From an uncultured Treponema sp. (GTDB lineage: Bacteria; Spirochaetota; Spirochaetia; Treponematales; Treponemataceae), in assembly GCA_937902445.1 (NCBI GenBank), contig CALELJ010000308.1, positions 1 to 8,094 of the forward strand: a stretch of DNA of 8,094 bases, in the 5' to 3' direction. Below the pieces are notes generated by a model. It was given only the letters and a program-made list of their open reading frames with translations, searched no databases and was not told the origin of the DNA. Position numbers and translations under genes: made by a program. Below are positions 1-5,918 of this stretch, one piece after another; position 1 is the stretch's first letter; the number at the start of each line of letters is the position of its first letter.

Positions 1-39
1 TTAAAACAGGATTTTTTGTATCAAATTTTTCAAGAAATT
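1..39. other. Short flank downstream of yicC, no feature seen
   Basis: AT-rich sequence after the yicC stop. No start codon for a following minus-strand gene lies in it and no GC-rich hairpin followed by a T-tract is visible. Whether yicC is co-transcribed with a gene beyond the left edge cannot be told. Confidence 0.5.
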
Positions 40-909
40 TTATTCCACATTCTTTGACTGCTCACGGATGTTTTCCAGGGCATCCTTTGCTGCTATGACT
101 CTGGCTCCAACTTCTGTAAACTGATTTTTGCTTCCAATGGTATTGATTTCGCGGTTTGCTTCCTGGCAGATAAAATCAAGTTTTTTTCCCGGAACCGGAT
201 TATTATCAATTTCATCCCTCATTGCCTTCAAGTGACTTTGAAGACGGATGATTTCTTCATTGATTGTATATTTGACAAGCATGGCGGCTGTTTCCGTCAT
301 GATGCGGTTTTCATCAACCTTGTCCTCAAGGAGTTCATGGAACCTGGAATAAAGCTGATCACGGAATTTCTGTTCCATCTGTGGCTGCCATTCCCTGAAA
401 AATTCGGAACAAGACTCAAGCACTGTAATCTTATCAAGAAGATCTTTTTTGAGGTTCTCACCTTCTCTTTTTCTATCCTGAACAAACTGATCAAAAACCT
501 GGCTGAAAACAATCTCAATCTTTTTCCAGTATTCTTCAGCATCATACTGATGGTTAATATTGAGAACCCCTTCCTGGTTAATTATCAATGACAGCGGAAT
601 GTCTTCAGTTTTTTTGCCGATGGCATTTGCAACAGAAAGAATCGCATCATAATACATTTTTGCTGCGGAAGCATCGGCTGTTACGACTGCATTTGAATTG
701 TTGTCTTTCACACGAATTGTAAGGTCTACCTTTCCGCGCACAATTTTCTCACTGACCAGTTTTCTGATTCTTGCTTCAAGTGGATTTAAAAATGATGGTA
801 TGTTTATAAAAAGATCAAGAAAGCGGGCGTTTACAGATTTTATTTCAACACTGATCTGTGTATCCTCAATGATTTCTTCCTTGAAACCATAACCAGTCAT
901 GCTGTTCAT
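40..909 (-). CDS. yicC: YicC/YloC family endoribonuclease
   Basis: This encodes a 289-residue protein of the YicC/YloC family. These cytosolic proteins are known as endoribonucleases involved in RNA turnover; that role is family knowledge, not shown here. The N-terminus begins MNSMTGYGF, the hallmark (usually SMTGYG) of the YicC N-terminal domain, followed by a typical SVEIKSVNARFLD stretch. The C-terminal domain (DUF1732) ends with the signature GKKLDFICQEANREINTIGS at about residues 241-260 and an IREQSKNVE tail at the extreme C-terminus. Length fits the family (about 290). The open frame extends 21 codons further upstream to 972, but that extension is hydrophobic, unlike the family, and lacks a ribosome site. 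The start at 909 has GGGGG 7 nt upstream. The gene is divergent from the EIIC gene and has its own predicted promoter. The gene that often follows yicC in other bacteria would lie beyond the left edge. Confidence 0.93.
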   Translation of the reverse strand: MNSMTGYGFKEEIIEDTQISVEIKSVNARFLDLFINIPSFLNPLEARIRKLVSEKIVRGKVDLTIRVKDNNSNAVVTADASAAKMYYDAILSVANAIGKKTEDIPLSLIINQEGVLNINHQYDAEEYWKKIEIVFSQVFDQFVQDRKREGENLKKDLLDKITVLESCSEFFREWQPQMEQKFRDQLYSRFHELLEDKVDENRIMTETAAMLVKYTINEEIIRLQSHLKAMRDEIDNNPVPGKKLDFICQEANREINTIGSKNQFTEVGARVIAAKDALENIREQSKNVE

Positions 910-916
910 TAAATAT

Positions 917-921
917 CCCCC
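917..921 (-). promoter_or_regulatory. Ribosome binding site deciding the yicC start
   Basis: GGGGG on the minus strand, 7 nt before the ATG at 909. It supports the MNSMTGYGF start over the longer open frame that begins at 972. Confidence 0.65.
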
Positions 922-938
922 AAAAAATGTTGTAATTA

Positions 939-966
939 ATAATATCACAAAATTGAGGTTATTGAA
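939..966 (-). promoter_or_regulatory. Putative yicC promoter
   Basis: On the minus strand, TTCAAT (966-961) and TATTAT (944-939) are separated by 16 bp, a fair sigma-70-type match. Initiation would fall near 932, giving a leader of roughly 20 nt containing the GGGGG ribosome site. The -35 box matches 4 of 6 consensus bases, so the call is moderate. It lies about 30 bp from the oppositely directed EIIC -10 box. Confidence 0.45.
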
Positions 967-995
967 TAGCACAGTGAAATTTGCAATACTTGCTG

Positions 996-1001
996 TATAA
1001 T
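996..1001 (+). promoter_or_regulatory. -10 box of the EIIC gene, predicted leaderless start
   Basis: A perfect TATAAT ends 6 bp before the ATG at 1008. Initiation at the usual 6-8 nt past the -10 box would put +1 on or next to the A of the start codon. No Shine-Dalgarno-like sequence lies between 980 and 1007. No good -35 box is found 16-18 bp upstream (the region reads AGTGAA), so an activator may be needed or the box may be fortuitous. Confidence 0.5.
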
Positions 1002-1007
1002 CGAAAT

Positions 1008-2072
1008 ATGAAAAACAAATTCAATCCAAAGATAATCGTCGATACTCTCTCAGGAATTTTTCTTCCCATAATCGATCTGATAACAGCCGCCAGCATTATG
1101 AAAAGCATCCTGATTCTTCTTGCATCATTCAATGTCATGTCGGAAGAAAATGGAATATATAGGATTTTTTATGCTGTTTCTGACGGAGTATTTTTCTTTC
1201 TGCCATTCCTGCTTGCATTGACTTCATCAAAACAGCTCAAGACAAATACTTTCATCTCATTGATGATTCCAATCGCATTTCTTTACCCTTCCATATCAGC
1301 AATTCTTGAGAACGGCGGAACTTTCAACCTCCTGTGTTTCAAAGTTCCATCAGCCGTATATCACTCAAGCGTCATTCCTGTTCTCCTTGCCGTAGGTCTT
1401 CTGCATTTCATTGAAAAACCATGCGACAGATTGCCGGATGCTGTACGCGGATTTTTAAAACCAATAATCTGCATGGTGGTTGTTTTACCTGTTACATTTT
1501 TGATTTTTGGTCCAGCCGGAACTTTTATCGGCGCCGTGCTTACAAAAGCATTTTTCGCAATCTACAACTACAATCCTGTTGCAGCAGGAGCCTTCATGGG
1601 AACAATCATCCAGCCGATGGTTTCCATAGGTGCACATTGGGCAATTGTTCCTGTTGTGCTGAACAATATTTCGGAGAAAGGATACGACATAATAATGCCA
1701 TTGCTTGCCGGTGCAGTTTACGGTCAAGCAGGAGCCGCCCTTGCTGTGGGAATAAAGGAAACTGTCCGTGAAAAAAAGATCACCGCATTTCAAAGCAGTT
1801 TTACTGCCTGTCTTGGAGTGACAGAACCTGCCTTGTACAGCGTTAATCTTCCAAGAATGAAGCCTCTTCTTTTTGGATGCCTTGGAGGAACAGCCGGAGG
1901 AGCCTTTACAGGACTGGCCGGAACTCACTGCATATCCTTTGCTTTCCCAAGCATCCTTACAAGTGTTGCTTTTGTCGGCCAGGGGTTTGCCCTGTTCCTT
2001 CTCTCAATGCCTGTTGGTTTTGCCGTCGGATTTTTCCTGACATTCTTTTTTTCAGGAAAAGCAAAAAACTAG
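1008..2072 (+). CDS. PTS EIIC permease, glucose/beta-glucoside superfamily, stand-alone
   Basis: This is a 354-residue integral membrane protein made only of an EIIC domain, the sugar-translocating channel of a phosphotransferase system. The best landmarks are YAVSDGVFFFLPFLLALTSS near residues 44-63, the segment KTNTFISLMIPIAFLYPS that follows it, QPMVSIGAHWAIVPV in the middle (family usually GLHWAxVPI), and VTEPALYSVNLP, which is the conserved ITEPAIYGVxLP sugar-site motif of the glucose/beta-glucoside/sucrose branch. About ten hydrophobic segments are apparent. No EIIB domain (phosphocysteine motif) or EIIA domain is fused or adjacent, so phosphoryl transfer would need components from elsewhere. 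An open frame continues upstream to a TTG at 981, but the ATG at 1008 is preferred because the protein then begins MKNKFNPKIIVDTLSGIFLP, as EIIC domains do, and a TATAAT sits just before it. Substrate cannot be read from the sequence. The gene converges on murC. Confidence 0.88.
   Translation: MKNKFNPKIIVDTLSGIFLPIIDLITAASIMKSILILLASFNVMSEENGIYRIFYAVSDGVFFFLPFLLALTSSKQLKTNTFISLMIPIAFLYPSISAILENGGTFNLLCFKVPSAVYHSSVIPVLLAVGLLHFIEKPCDRLPDAVRGFLKPIICMVVVLPVTFLIFGPAGTFIGAVLTKAFFAIYNYNPVAAGAFMGTIIQPMVSIGAHWAIVPVVLNNISEKGYDIIMPLLAGAVYGQAGAALAVGIKETVREKKITAFQSSFTACLGVTEPALYSVNLPRMKPLLFGCLGGTAGGAFTGLAGTHCISFAFPSILTSVAFVGQGFALFLLSMPVGFAVGFFLTFFFSGKAKN
2032..2060. other. Inverted repeat at the convergent EIIC/murC ends
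   Basis: TTTTCCTGA (2032-2040) and TCAGGAAAA (2052-2060) form a 9-bp stem with an 11-nt loop, inside the last codons of the EIIC gene and just past the murC stop. Neither strand has a proper T-tract after the stem, so it is a weak candidate for a bidirectional terminator. It could equally block 3' exonucleases, or be coincidental in AT-rich coding DNA. Confidence 0.3.
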
Positions 2073-3556
2073 CGTGAAAATTCCTCGATGACTTTTTTAC
2101 CGACTTTCCAGTTGTCTCCTGCACCCATGGTGACAAAGAGATAGCCATCCGGGTATCTGTCATCGAGAGGCTGTTTCAAAAGTTCAATTGCCTTTAATGC
2201 AGCCTCATCAAACTCCTGTGCATAGATGACATCGTGGTGGTATTTTTTTGCATGGGAAGCAAGAGTCTCACCTGTAACATTTGCAGCCTCAGCATTTTCC
2301 CTTGCGCTTCCGTAAATTTTATTCAGGATTACAACATCTGCGCTTCCAAAGCTTGATGCAAACTCTTCAAGCAATGCGGCAGTCCTTGTATAAGTATGGC
2401 TCATAAAGTCAACAATGATCTTATGACCTTTATAAAAATCCCTGTAGCCTTCAAGTGTTGTCTTAATGGCAGTAGGATGGTGACCATAGTCATCAAGAAC
2501 GATTATTTCAGTTCCATCTGAATTTTCAACACGGTCTATGATTTCACTTCTTCTTTTTCCACCCCGGAACTCAAGAAGGCCTTCCTTAAGCTTTCCAAAA
2601 TAGTCTTTTGGGTCAAGGTTTTCTTCCTTTAAAAGTTCACAGCACAAAGCAACTGCCGCACATGAGTTTCTGGCATTGTGAAGCCCAGGAACAGCAAGGC
2701 TGAAATCACCTGCCAGACAGATGTTGAAATTCTGCCTGCCTTTGCAGACTTCACCTAACGTTAGTTTGTAGTCTCCCTCCGCGTTGATTCCGTATGGAAC
2801 AAGACTAATATCCGGTCGTTTGTTTTTTGCAATTTTTGCAGTCTCAACAGCACCTTCGTCATCGGCGCAATAAATGAGCTGGCCGTGTTCCGGGAGAAGA
2901 CAGGCGTAATCTACAAAAGCCTTCTGAATGTCTTCAAAGGTTGGATAGTAGTCCTGATGATCGCTTTCAACGGAAGTAAGAATTATTTTCTTAGGGCTGT
3001 ATGCCATAAAATGACGCTGATATTCACAGGTTTCTGCGACAAAATAGTTTTTACCTTCGTTCAGGTTGTTCAATGTACAGGAATTTCCAAAAGAAGAAAT
3101 TATGCTGCCGGCAAGAATCTGGGAATTAAGAGGAAGTTTTTTGAGCAATGTTCCAGTAAGGCCTGTTGTCGTGGTTTTCCCATGGACTCCACAGATACCG
3201 CAGCTGTAGGCAGTACGGGAAAGAGCACCAAGAGCCTCTGAATAGAGCATCATTGGAATTCCAAGTTCCGTGGCTTTTTTAAGGTCTGGGTTTTTCTGGG
3301 GATTATATGCACTGGAATATATTACATACTGAACTTCATCAGTCACGTTGTTTTCAGAAAATTCCATGGCTGATATGCCAAGCTTTTCAAGAATTTCATC
3401 AGTATAAAAACGCTCTGAGACATCGGAACCGGTGACCACTGCCCCGCGTGCCTTTAAAATCTCAACAAGGGCAACCATGCCAGTTCCCTTTATTCCGACA
3501 AAATGTATTCTGCTGCCTTTCAGTTCTGAAGGCAAATTCAATATGCTGTTCGACAT
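2069..3556 (-). CDS. murC: UDP-N-acetylmuramate--L-alanine ligase
   Basis: MurC is the cytosolic ATP-dependent ligase that adds L-alanine to UDP-MurNAc, the first amino acid of the peptidoglycan stem peptide. Residues are counted from the ATG at 3556 (495 aa). The UDP-binding N-domain carries HFVGIKGTGM (18-27); the P-loop is GVHGKTTTT (123-131); the central domain has EYQRHF (178-183) and ESDHQDYY (197-204); then come VPGLHNARN (289-297), the EFRGGKRRSE linker (329-338), DDYGHHPT (355-362) and SHTYTRT (386-392) in the C-domain. FVGIKGTGM and the EYxRHF motif match Firmicute-type MurC rather than Mpl. Length is slightly above the usual 430-490. An in-frame ATG at 3565 would add MSS and has AGGGG 11 nt upstream, but the promoter predicts transcription starting at about 3556, so the shorter form is preferred. 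A terminator separates it from xylB. Confidence 0.93.
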   Translation of the reverse strand: MSNSILNLPSELKGSRIHFVGIKGTGMVALVEILKARGAVVTGSDVSERFYTDEILEKLGISAMEFSENNVTDEVQYVIYSSAYNPQKNPDLKKATELGIPMMLYSEALGALSRTAYSCGICGVHGKTTTTGLTGTLLKKLPLNSQILAGSIISSFGNSCTLNNLNEGKNYFVAETCEYQRHFMAYSPKKIILTSVESDHQDYYPTFEDIQKAFVDYACLLPEHGQLIYCADDEGAVETAKIAKNKRPDISLVPYGINAEGDYKLTLGEVCKGRQNFNICLAGDFSLAVPGLHNARNSCAAVALCCELLKEENLDPKDYFGKLKEGLLEFRGGKRRSEIIDRVENSDGTEIIVLDDYGHHPTAIKTTLEGYRDFYKGHKIIVDFMSHTYTRTAALLEEFASSFGSADVVILNKIYGSARENAEAANVTGETLASHAKKYHHDVIYAQEFDEAALKAIELLKQPLDDRYPDGYLFVTMGAGDNWKVGKKVIEEFSR

Positions 3557-3563
3557 GGATGAC

Positions 3564-3592
3564 ATTATAGTGAAAACCCCTGTCTATGTTAA
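3564..3592 (-). promoter_or_regulatory. Strong sigma-70-type murC promoter, predicted leaderless
   Basis: On the minus strand TTAACA (3592-3587) is followed after exactly 17 bp by TATAAT (3569-3564), matching 11 of 12 consensus bases. Seven bases further on lies the ATG at 3556, so +1 should coincide with the start codon. The -10 box overlaps the upstream ATG (3565), making that codon untranslatable from this promoter. The AGGGG that resembles a ribosome site lies in the promoter spacer. Confidence 0.72.
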
Positions 3593-3626
3593 GGATGATT
3601 CCTTAAACACAGTTCCCAACAGGGGT
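3576..3626. repeat. Outer inverted repeat enclosing the murC upstream region
   Basis: ACCCCTGT (3576-3583) and ACAGGGGT (3619-3626) are perfect 8-bp inverted arms whose centres are 43 bp apart, about four helical turns. They enclose the smaller palindrome at 3589-3606. One arm lies in the murC promoter spacer and the other abuts the xylB terminator T-tract. Paired operator half-sites, a cruciform, or a second RNA hairpin on read-through xylB transcripts are all compatible. Confidence 0.4.
3589..3606. promoter_or_regulatory. Palindrome over the murC -35 box, possible operator
   Basis: TTAAGGATGATTCCTTAA is two 7-bp arms around a 4-bp centre. Its right edge, in transcription direction, covers four bases of the TTAACA -35 box, a position where a bound dimeric repressor would exclude RNA polymerase. 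I do not recognise the motif as a named box. Chance occurrence is possible, but the overlap with a strong promoter is notable. Confidence 0.4.
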
Positions 3627-3666
3627 AAAAAAAAGGCAACAAGCAGGAGAAAAAACGCTTATTGCC
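3627..3666 (-). terminator. Rho-independent terminator of xylB
   Basis: Read on the minus strand, GGCAATAAGC (3666-3657) pairs with GCTTGTTGCC (3644-3635) over 10 bp, including one U-G wobble, around a 12-nt loop, and is followed directly by eight T (3634-3627). It begins about 30 nt past the xylB stop. It explains why murC has its own promoter immediately downstream. Confidence 0.85.
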
Positions 3667-3696
3667 CGGGAATTGTAAGTTTAATAGCTTTTTGAA

Positions 3697-5184
3697 TTAC
3701 TTATACAAAGGTGAAAGCTGTTCAACAAGCTTTGAATATTCCTTGTATGCTTCATCGTAGGCTGCAACATTTTCTGCCTTTGGCATTGTTGTCTTTGATT
3801 CATCAAGGGCAACGTGCTCATCGGCAAGGTCTGCCATTGAAACTGCATTTCCTTCTGCCTTCTTGAGGCACCAGAGGGCCTGGAGTGCACCACCAAAGGC
3901 TGCGGCTTCAGAGCTTGCTGGTACCTTTACAGGAAGATTCATGATGTCAGCAACGATCTGACGCCATACAGGGCTCTTTGCTCCACCACCAGTAAGGCGA
4001 AGTTCCTTTGCAACGAATCCGAGGGCCTTGAATGAATCAAGTCCACCGCGCATTGAGTATACTGCGCTTTCAAGGGCTGCACGGGCAATGTTTGCACGGT
4101 TGCAGTTGGCTGTCGTCATGCCTGTGATGCTTGCCTTTCCGTGTGGAAGGTTTGGAGTTCTTTCACCGTTAAAGAATGGAAGAACATATACGCCGTCGCA
4201 GCCTGGCTTTGCCTTTTCTGCTTCTGCGTCAAATGCCTTTACGTCAAGATCAAGGAGAGCACGTATTTCTTCTGAAGCTACAGTGCAGTTCATTGTACAG
4301 AGCAATGGAAGGTATCCGCCTGTAGATGAACAGAAACCGGAGATTCCGTTTGCTGGATCTGCAACGCTTGAGTCATTGAATCCGTAGAGAGTTCCAGATG
4401 TACCCATGGACATTGTAAGGGTTCCGCTTTTAACAACACCTGTACCGATGGCAGACATCATGTTGTCTCCACCGCCTGAAGAAACAGGTACGCCGGCAGG
4501 GATTCCAAGCCATTCAGCAGTAGCTGCGCTTACCTTTCCTGCAGGTTCATCGTTTGCAACAAATTTAGGAAGCTTTGCAAGAAGACCTTCATCGATGATA
4601 TCGCAGACCTTCTTTGACCATTCCTTTTTTATTGAATTGAAAAGAGCTGTACCAGATGAGTCACCCTGTTCCATTACATATTCACCTGTAAGGACGTAGT
4701 TGAGGTAGTCATGTGGAAGCATGATGTAGTTGAGTTTTGCAAAAAGCTCAGGTTTGTGGCGCTTGAGCCAGAGGATCTTTGGCGCTGTAAATCCAGGAAG
4801 GATGTAGTTCTGGACTTCCTTGACTGCATTGTCGTTTCCGCCAAGGGCATCTGTGATGATCTTGCATTCTTCAACAGTAGAAGTGTCGTTCCAGAGCTTT
4901 ACGTTATAAAGGGCATTTCCATCCTTATCAAGAGGAACAAAACCGTGCTGATGGCCAGAAACACCAAGAGCCTGAATTGTAGCCTTTCCTTCATTTGAAA
5001 GCTTGCTGAAACAAACTTCCATGGCATTTTTATACCATTCAGTCTTCTGTTCACGGGTTCCGTCGTTTTCAGAAATAAGGTCAATTGGACACGAAGATGA
5101 CTCTACAGTCTTTTTATTTTCATAATCATAGAGCACAACCTTCATGCTCTGTGTACCCATATCGATTCCGGCTACAGTTTTCAT
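3697..5184 (-). CDS. xylB: Xylulokinase (FGGY carbohydrate kinase)
   Basis: This encodes a 495-residue cytosolic kinase that would phosphorylate D-xylulose with ATP to xylulose 5-phosphate, feeding the pentose phosphate pathway. The FGGY layout is clear: the first nucleotide-binding motif GIDMGTQSMK (6-15), GVSGHQHG (74-81, usually GxxGQMHG), LWND (97-100), LPGFTAPKILWLKRH (129-143) and GTSGTL (261-266), FNGERTP (338-344) and LTGGGAKSPVWRQI (397-410). D240 in SSGGGDN is the likely catalytic base. LPGFTAPKxLW and GGGDN closely follow E. coli XylB (484 aa), supporting xylulokinase over glycerol, gluconate or ribulose kinase, although FGGY specificity can drift. The open frame begins at 5253, but the start at 5184 gives the family N-terminus and has GGAGG 6 nt upstream. 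No xylose isomerase or transporter gene is next to it. A palindrome over its -35 box suggests sugar-responsive repression, and a terminator ends the unit. Confidence 0.9.
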   Translation of the reverse strand: MKTVAGIDMGTQSMKVVLYDYENKKTVESSSCPIDLISENDGTREQKTEWYKNAMEVCFSKLSNEGKATIQALGVSGHQHGFVPLDKDGNALYNVKLWNDTSTVEECKIITDALGGNDNAVKEVQNYILPGFTAPKILWLKRHKPELFAKLNYIMLPHDYLNYVLTGEYVMEQGDSSGTALFNSIKKEWSKKVCDIIDEGLLAKLPKFVANDEPAGKVSAATAEWLGIPAGVPVSSGGGDNMMSAIGTGVVKSGTLTMSMGTSGTLYGFNDSSVADPANGISGFCSSTGGYLPLLCTMNCTVASEEIRALLDLDVKAFDAEAEKAKPGCDGVYVLPFFNGERTPNLPHGKASITGMTTANCNRANIARAALESAVYSMRGGLDSFKALGFVAKELRLTGGGAKSPVWRQIVADIMNLPVKVPASSEAAAFGGALQALWCLKKAEGNAVSMADLADEHVALDESKTTMPKAENVAAYDEAYKEYSKLVEQLSPLYK

Positions 5185-5190
5185 AAAATT

Positions 5191-5195
5191 CCTCC
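5191..5195 (-). promoter_or_regulatory. Ribosome binding site deciding the xylB start
   Basis: GGAGG on the minus strand with 6 nt to the ATG at 5184, the strongest ribosome site in the window. It rules against the 23-codon upstream extension of the frame. Confidence 0.85.
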
Positions 5196-5224
5196 AGAAA
5201 AAATCTGTAATTTTTATGAAAATT

Positions 5225-5253
5225 ATTATATTACGGAACGAATGTTTTGGCAA
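5225..5253 (-). promoter_or_regulatory. xylB promoter
   Basis: On the minus strand TTGCCA (5253-5248) and TATAAT (5230-5225) are 17 bp apart, matching 11 of 12 sigma-70 consensus bases. Initiation near 5218 gives a leader of about 35 nt that contains the GGAGG site. The -35 box is one end of the 16-bp palindrome. Confidence 0.75.
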
Positions 5254-5263
5254 CCGGTTGCCA
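5248..5263. promoter_or_regulatory. 16-bp perfect palindrome, putative LacI-family operator for xylB
   Basis: TGGCAACCGGTTGCCA is perfectly symmetric with a central CG and an AACCGGTT core, the form typical of LacI/GalR-family operators. Its promoter-proximal six bases are the xylB -35 box, so a bound repressor would block polymerase. The regulator itself is not in the window; a xylose- or xyloside-responsive LacI-type protein is an inference. Confidence 0.7.
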
Positions 5264-5305
5264 TAGGATGTTTAAATAAAAATGAATAATTATCAATAAA
5301 ACAAA

Positions 5306-5878
5306 TTATTTTCTCTGACCTGAAAGTTCGATGTAAATCTGGTCTGCAAGGCCGAATGAAGAATTCTTTGTCATTGCCTCAGCCATGTTGTCATACATCA
5401 TATCATCGTACATTTTACGTGCGTATTCGTTGTTCTCGCCGGAAAGACTTGTATGCTGTATGGTATTTCTCATGCTTGAAAGCATCATCTTTACCATATA
5501 GTTTTCCATTTCCATTGACTGTGCGTAAAGATCTGAAGTCTTGTCGATTACAGGTGTTTTGCCTTTTGATGTGCGGGTTCCGGCTGCGAATCCCTTAGGA
5601 GCTGCAGTCTTGTCCGATTCCGCTGTATAAGTTCCGTAGAACCCCTGGGTATAGTCACCATTAAGTCTGTGATTTTTGGCAATCTGGGTGGAAGAAACAC
5701 CTGAAACTGTTGAATCTTTTTTGTTTTCAGCAAGACCAAGAGCTGTATTTCTCTGCATTTCCTTTACCATGTCGGCAAATTTGTTTGCTTCTTTCTGAAG
5801 TCTTGAAGAATCCATGGCCGCATTTGCATCGCCAAGAGTTCCTGTAACTGCCATTCCTGAAATACCTTTTACACCCAT
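5306..5878 (-). CDS. Flagellar rod-binding protein (FlgJ N-domain-like)
   Basis: This encodes a 190-residue protein whose C-terminal third (about 117-186) is a rod-binding domain: DLYAQSMEMENYMVKMMLSSMR, then YARKMYDDMMYDNMAEAMTK and a terminal GLADQIYIELS, which mirrors the family pattern FExxxVxxMLxSMR, EMYxxMLDxxLAxxLA and GLAxxIYxxL. In the FlgJ family this part caps or scaffolds the growing flagellar rod in the periplasm. There is no muramidase domain, as is usual for single-domain forms in spirochaetes. Residues 45-115 are polar and low in hydrophobics, probably a flexible linker. No Sec signal peptide is seen, consistent with export through the flagellar apparatus. The frame extends to 6052, but the start at 5878 has AGGGG 7 nt upstream and lies just below a sigma-28-type promoter. 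It is a lone flagellar gene here; no other flagellar gene adjoins it. The gene symbol flgJ is plausible but left blank because only one domain is shared. Confidence 0.85.
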   Translation of the reverse strand: MGVKGISGMAVTGTLGDANAAMDSSRLQKEANKFADMVKEMQRNTALGLAENKKDSTVSGVSSTQIAKNHRLNGDYTQGFYGTYTAESDKTAAPKGFAAGTRTSKGKTPVIDKTSDLYAQSMEMENYMVKMMLSSMRNTIQHTSLSGENNEYARKMYDDMMYDNMAEAMTKNSSFGLADQIYIELSGQRK

Positions 5879-5885
5879 AAATATA

Positions 5886-5890
5886 CCCCT
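5886..5890 (-). promoter_or_regulatory. Ribosome binding site deciding the rod-protein start
   Basis: AGGGG on the minus strand with 7 nt to the ATG at 5878. It argues against the 58-codon upstream extension, which would run through the promoter and into the MATE gene. Confidence 0.75.
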
Positions 5891-5918
5891 TTTCCGGGAA
5901 CCAGGTCCCATAATAAAT

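Noticed and set aside
232..591. Plus-strand open frame of 119 codons inside yicC
   Set aside because: It is antisense to a well-supported gene, has no recognisable domain and no ribosome site. It is a shadow frame, as are the minus-strand frames at 297-545 and 1485-1928.
910..972. N-terminal extension of YicC resembling a membrane segment
   Set aside because: The hydrophobic run is a translation of the promoter region. The SMTGYG motif and the GGGGG ribosome site fix the start at 909.
981..1007. TTG start at 981 for the EIIC protein
   Set aside because: No ribosome site precedes it, it would put the TATAAT inside the coding region, and the extra nine residues do not match the family.
2069..3556. 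Annotation as Mpl (murein tripeptide ligase) instead of MurC
   Set aside because: GIKGTGM, GVHGKTTTT and especially EYQRHF with DDYGHHPT match the MurC branch known from Bacillus. Mpl proteins carry EYDxAFFD in place of EYxRHF.
3566..3626. Ribosome-site-sequestering RNA switch: ACCCCTGT pairing with CAGGGG ahead of murC
   Set aside because: Attractive at first, but the near-consensus promoter places the RNA start downstream of both arms, so murC mRNA would not contain them. It is kept only as a possibility for read-through transcripts.
4028..4699. Plus-strand open frames (119 and 97 codons) opposite xylB
   Set aside because: They are antisense to the strongly conserved kinase core, with no promoter or ribosome site and no family resemblance.
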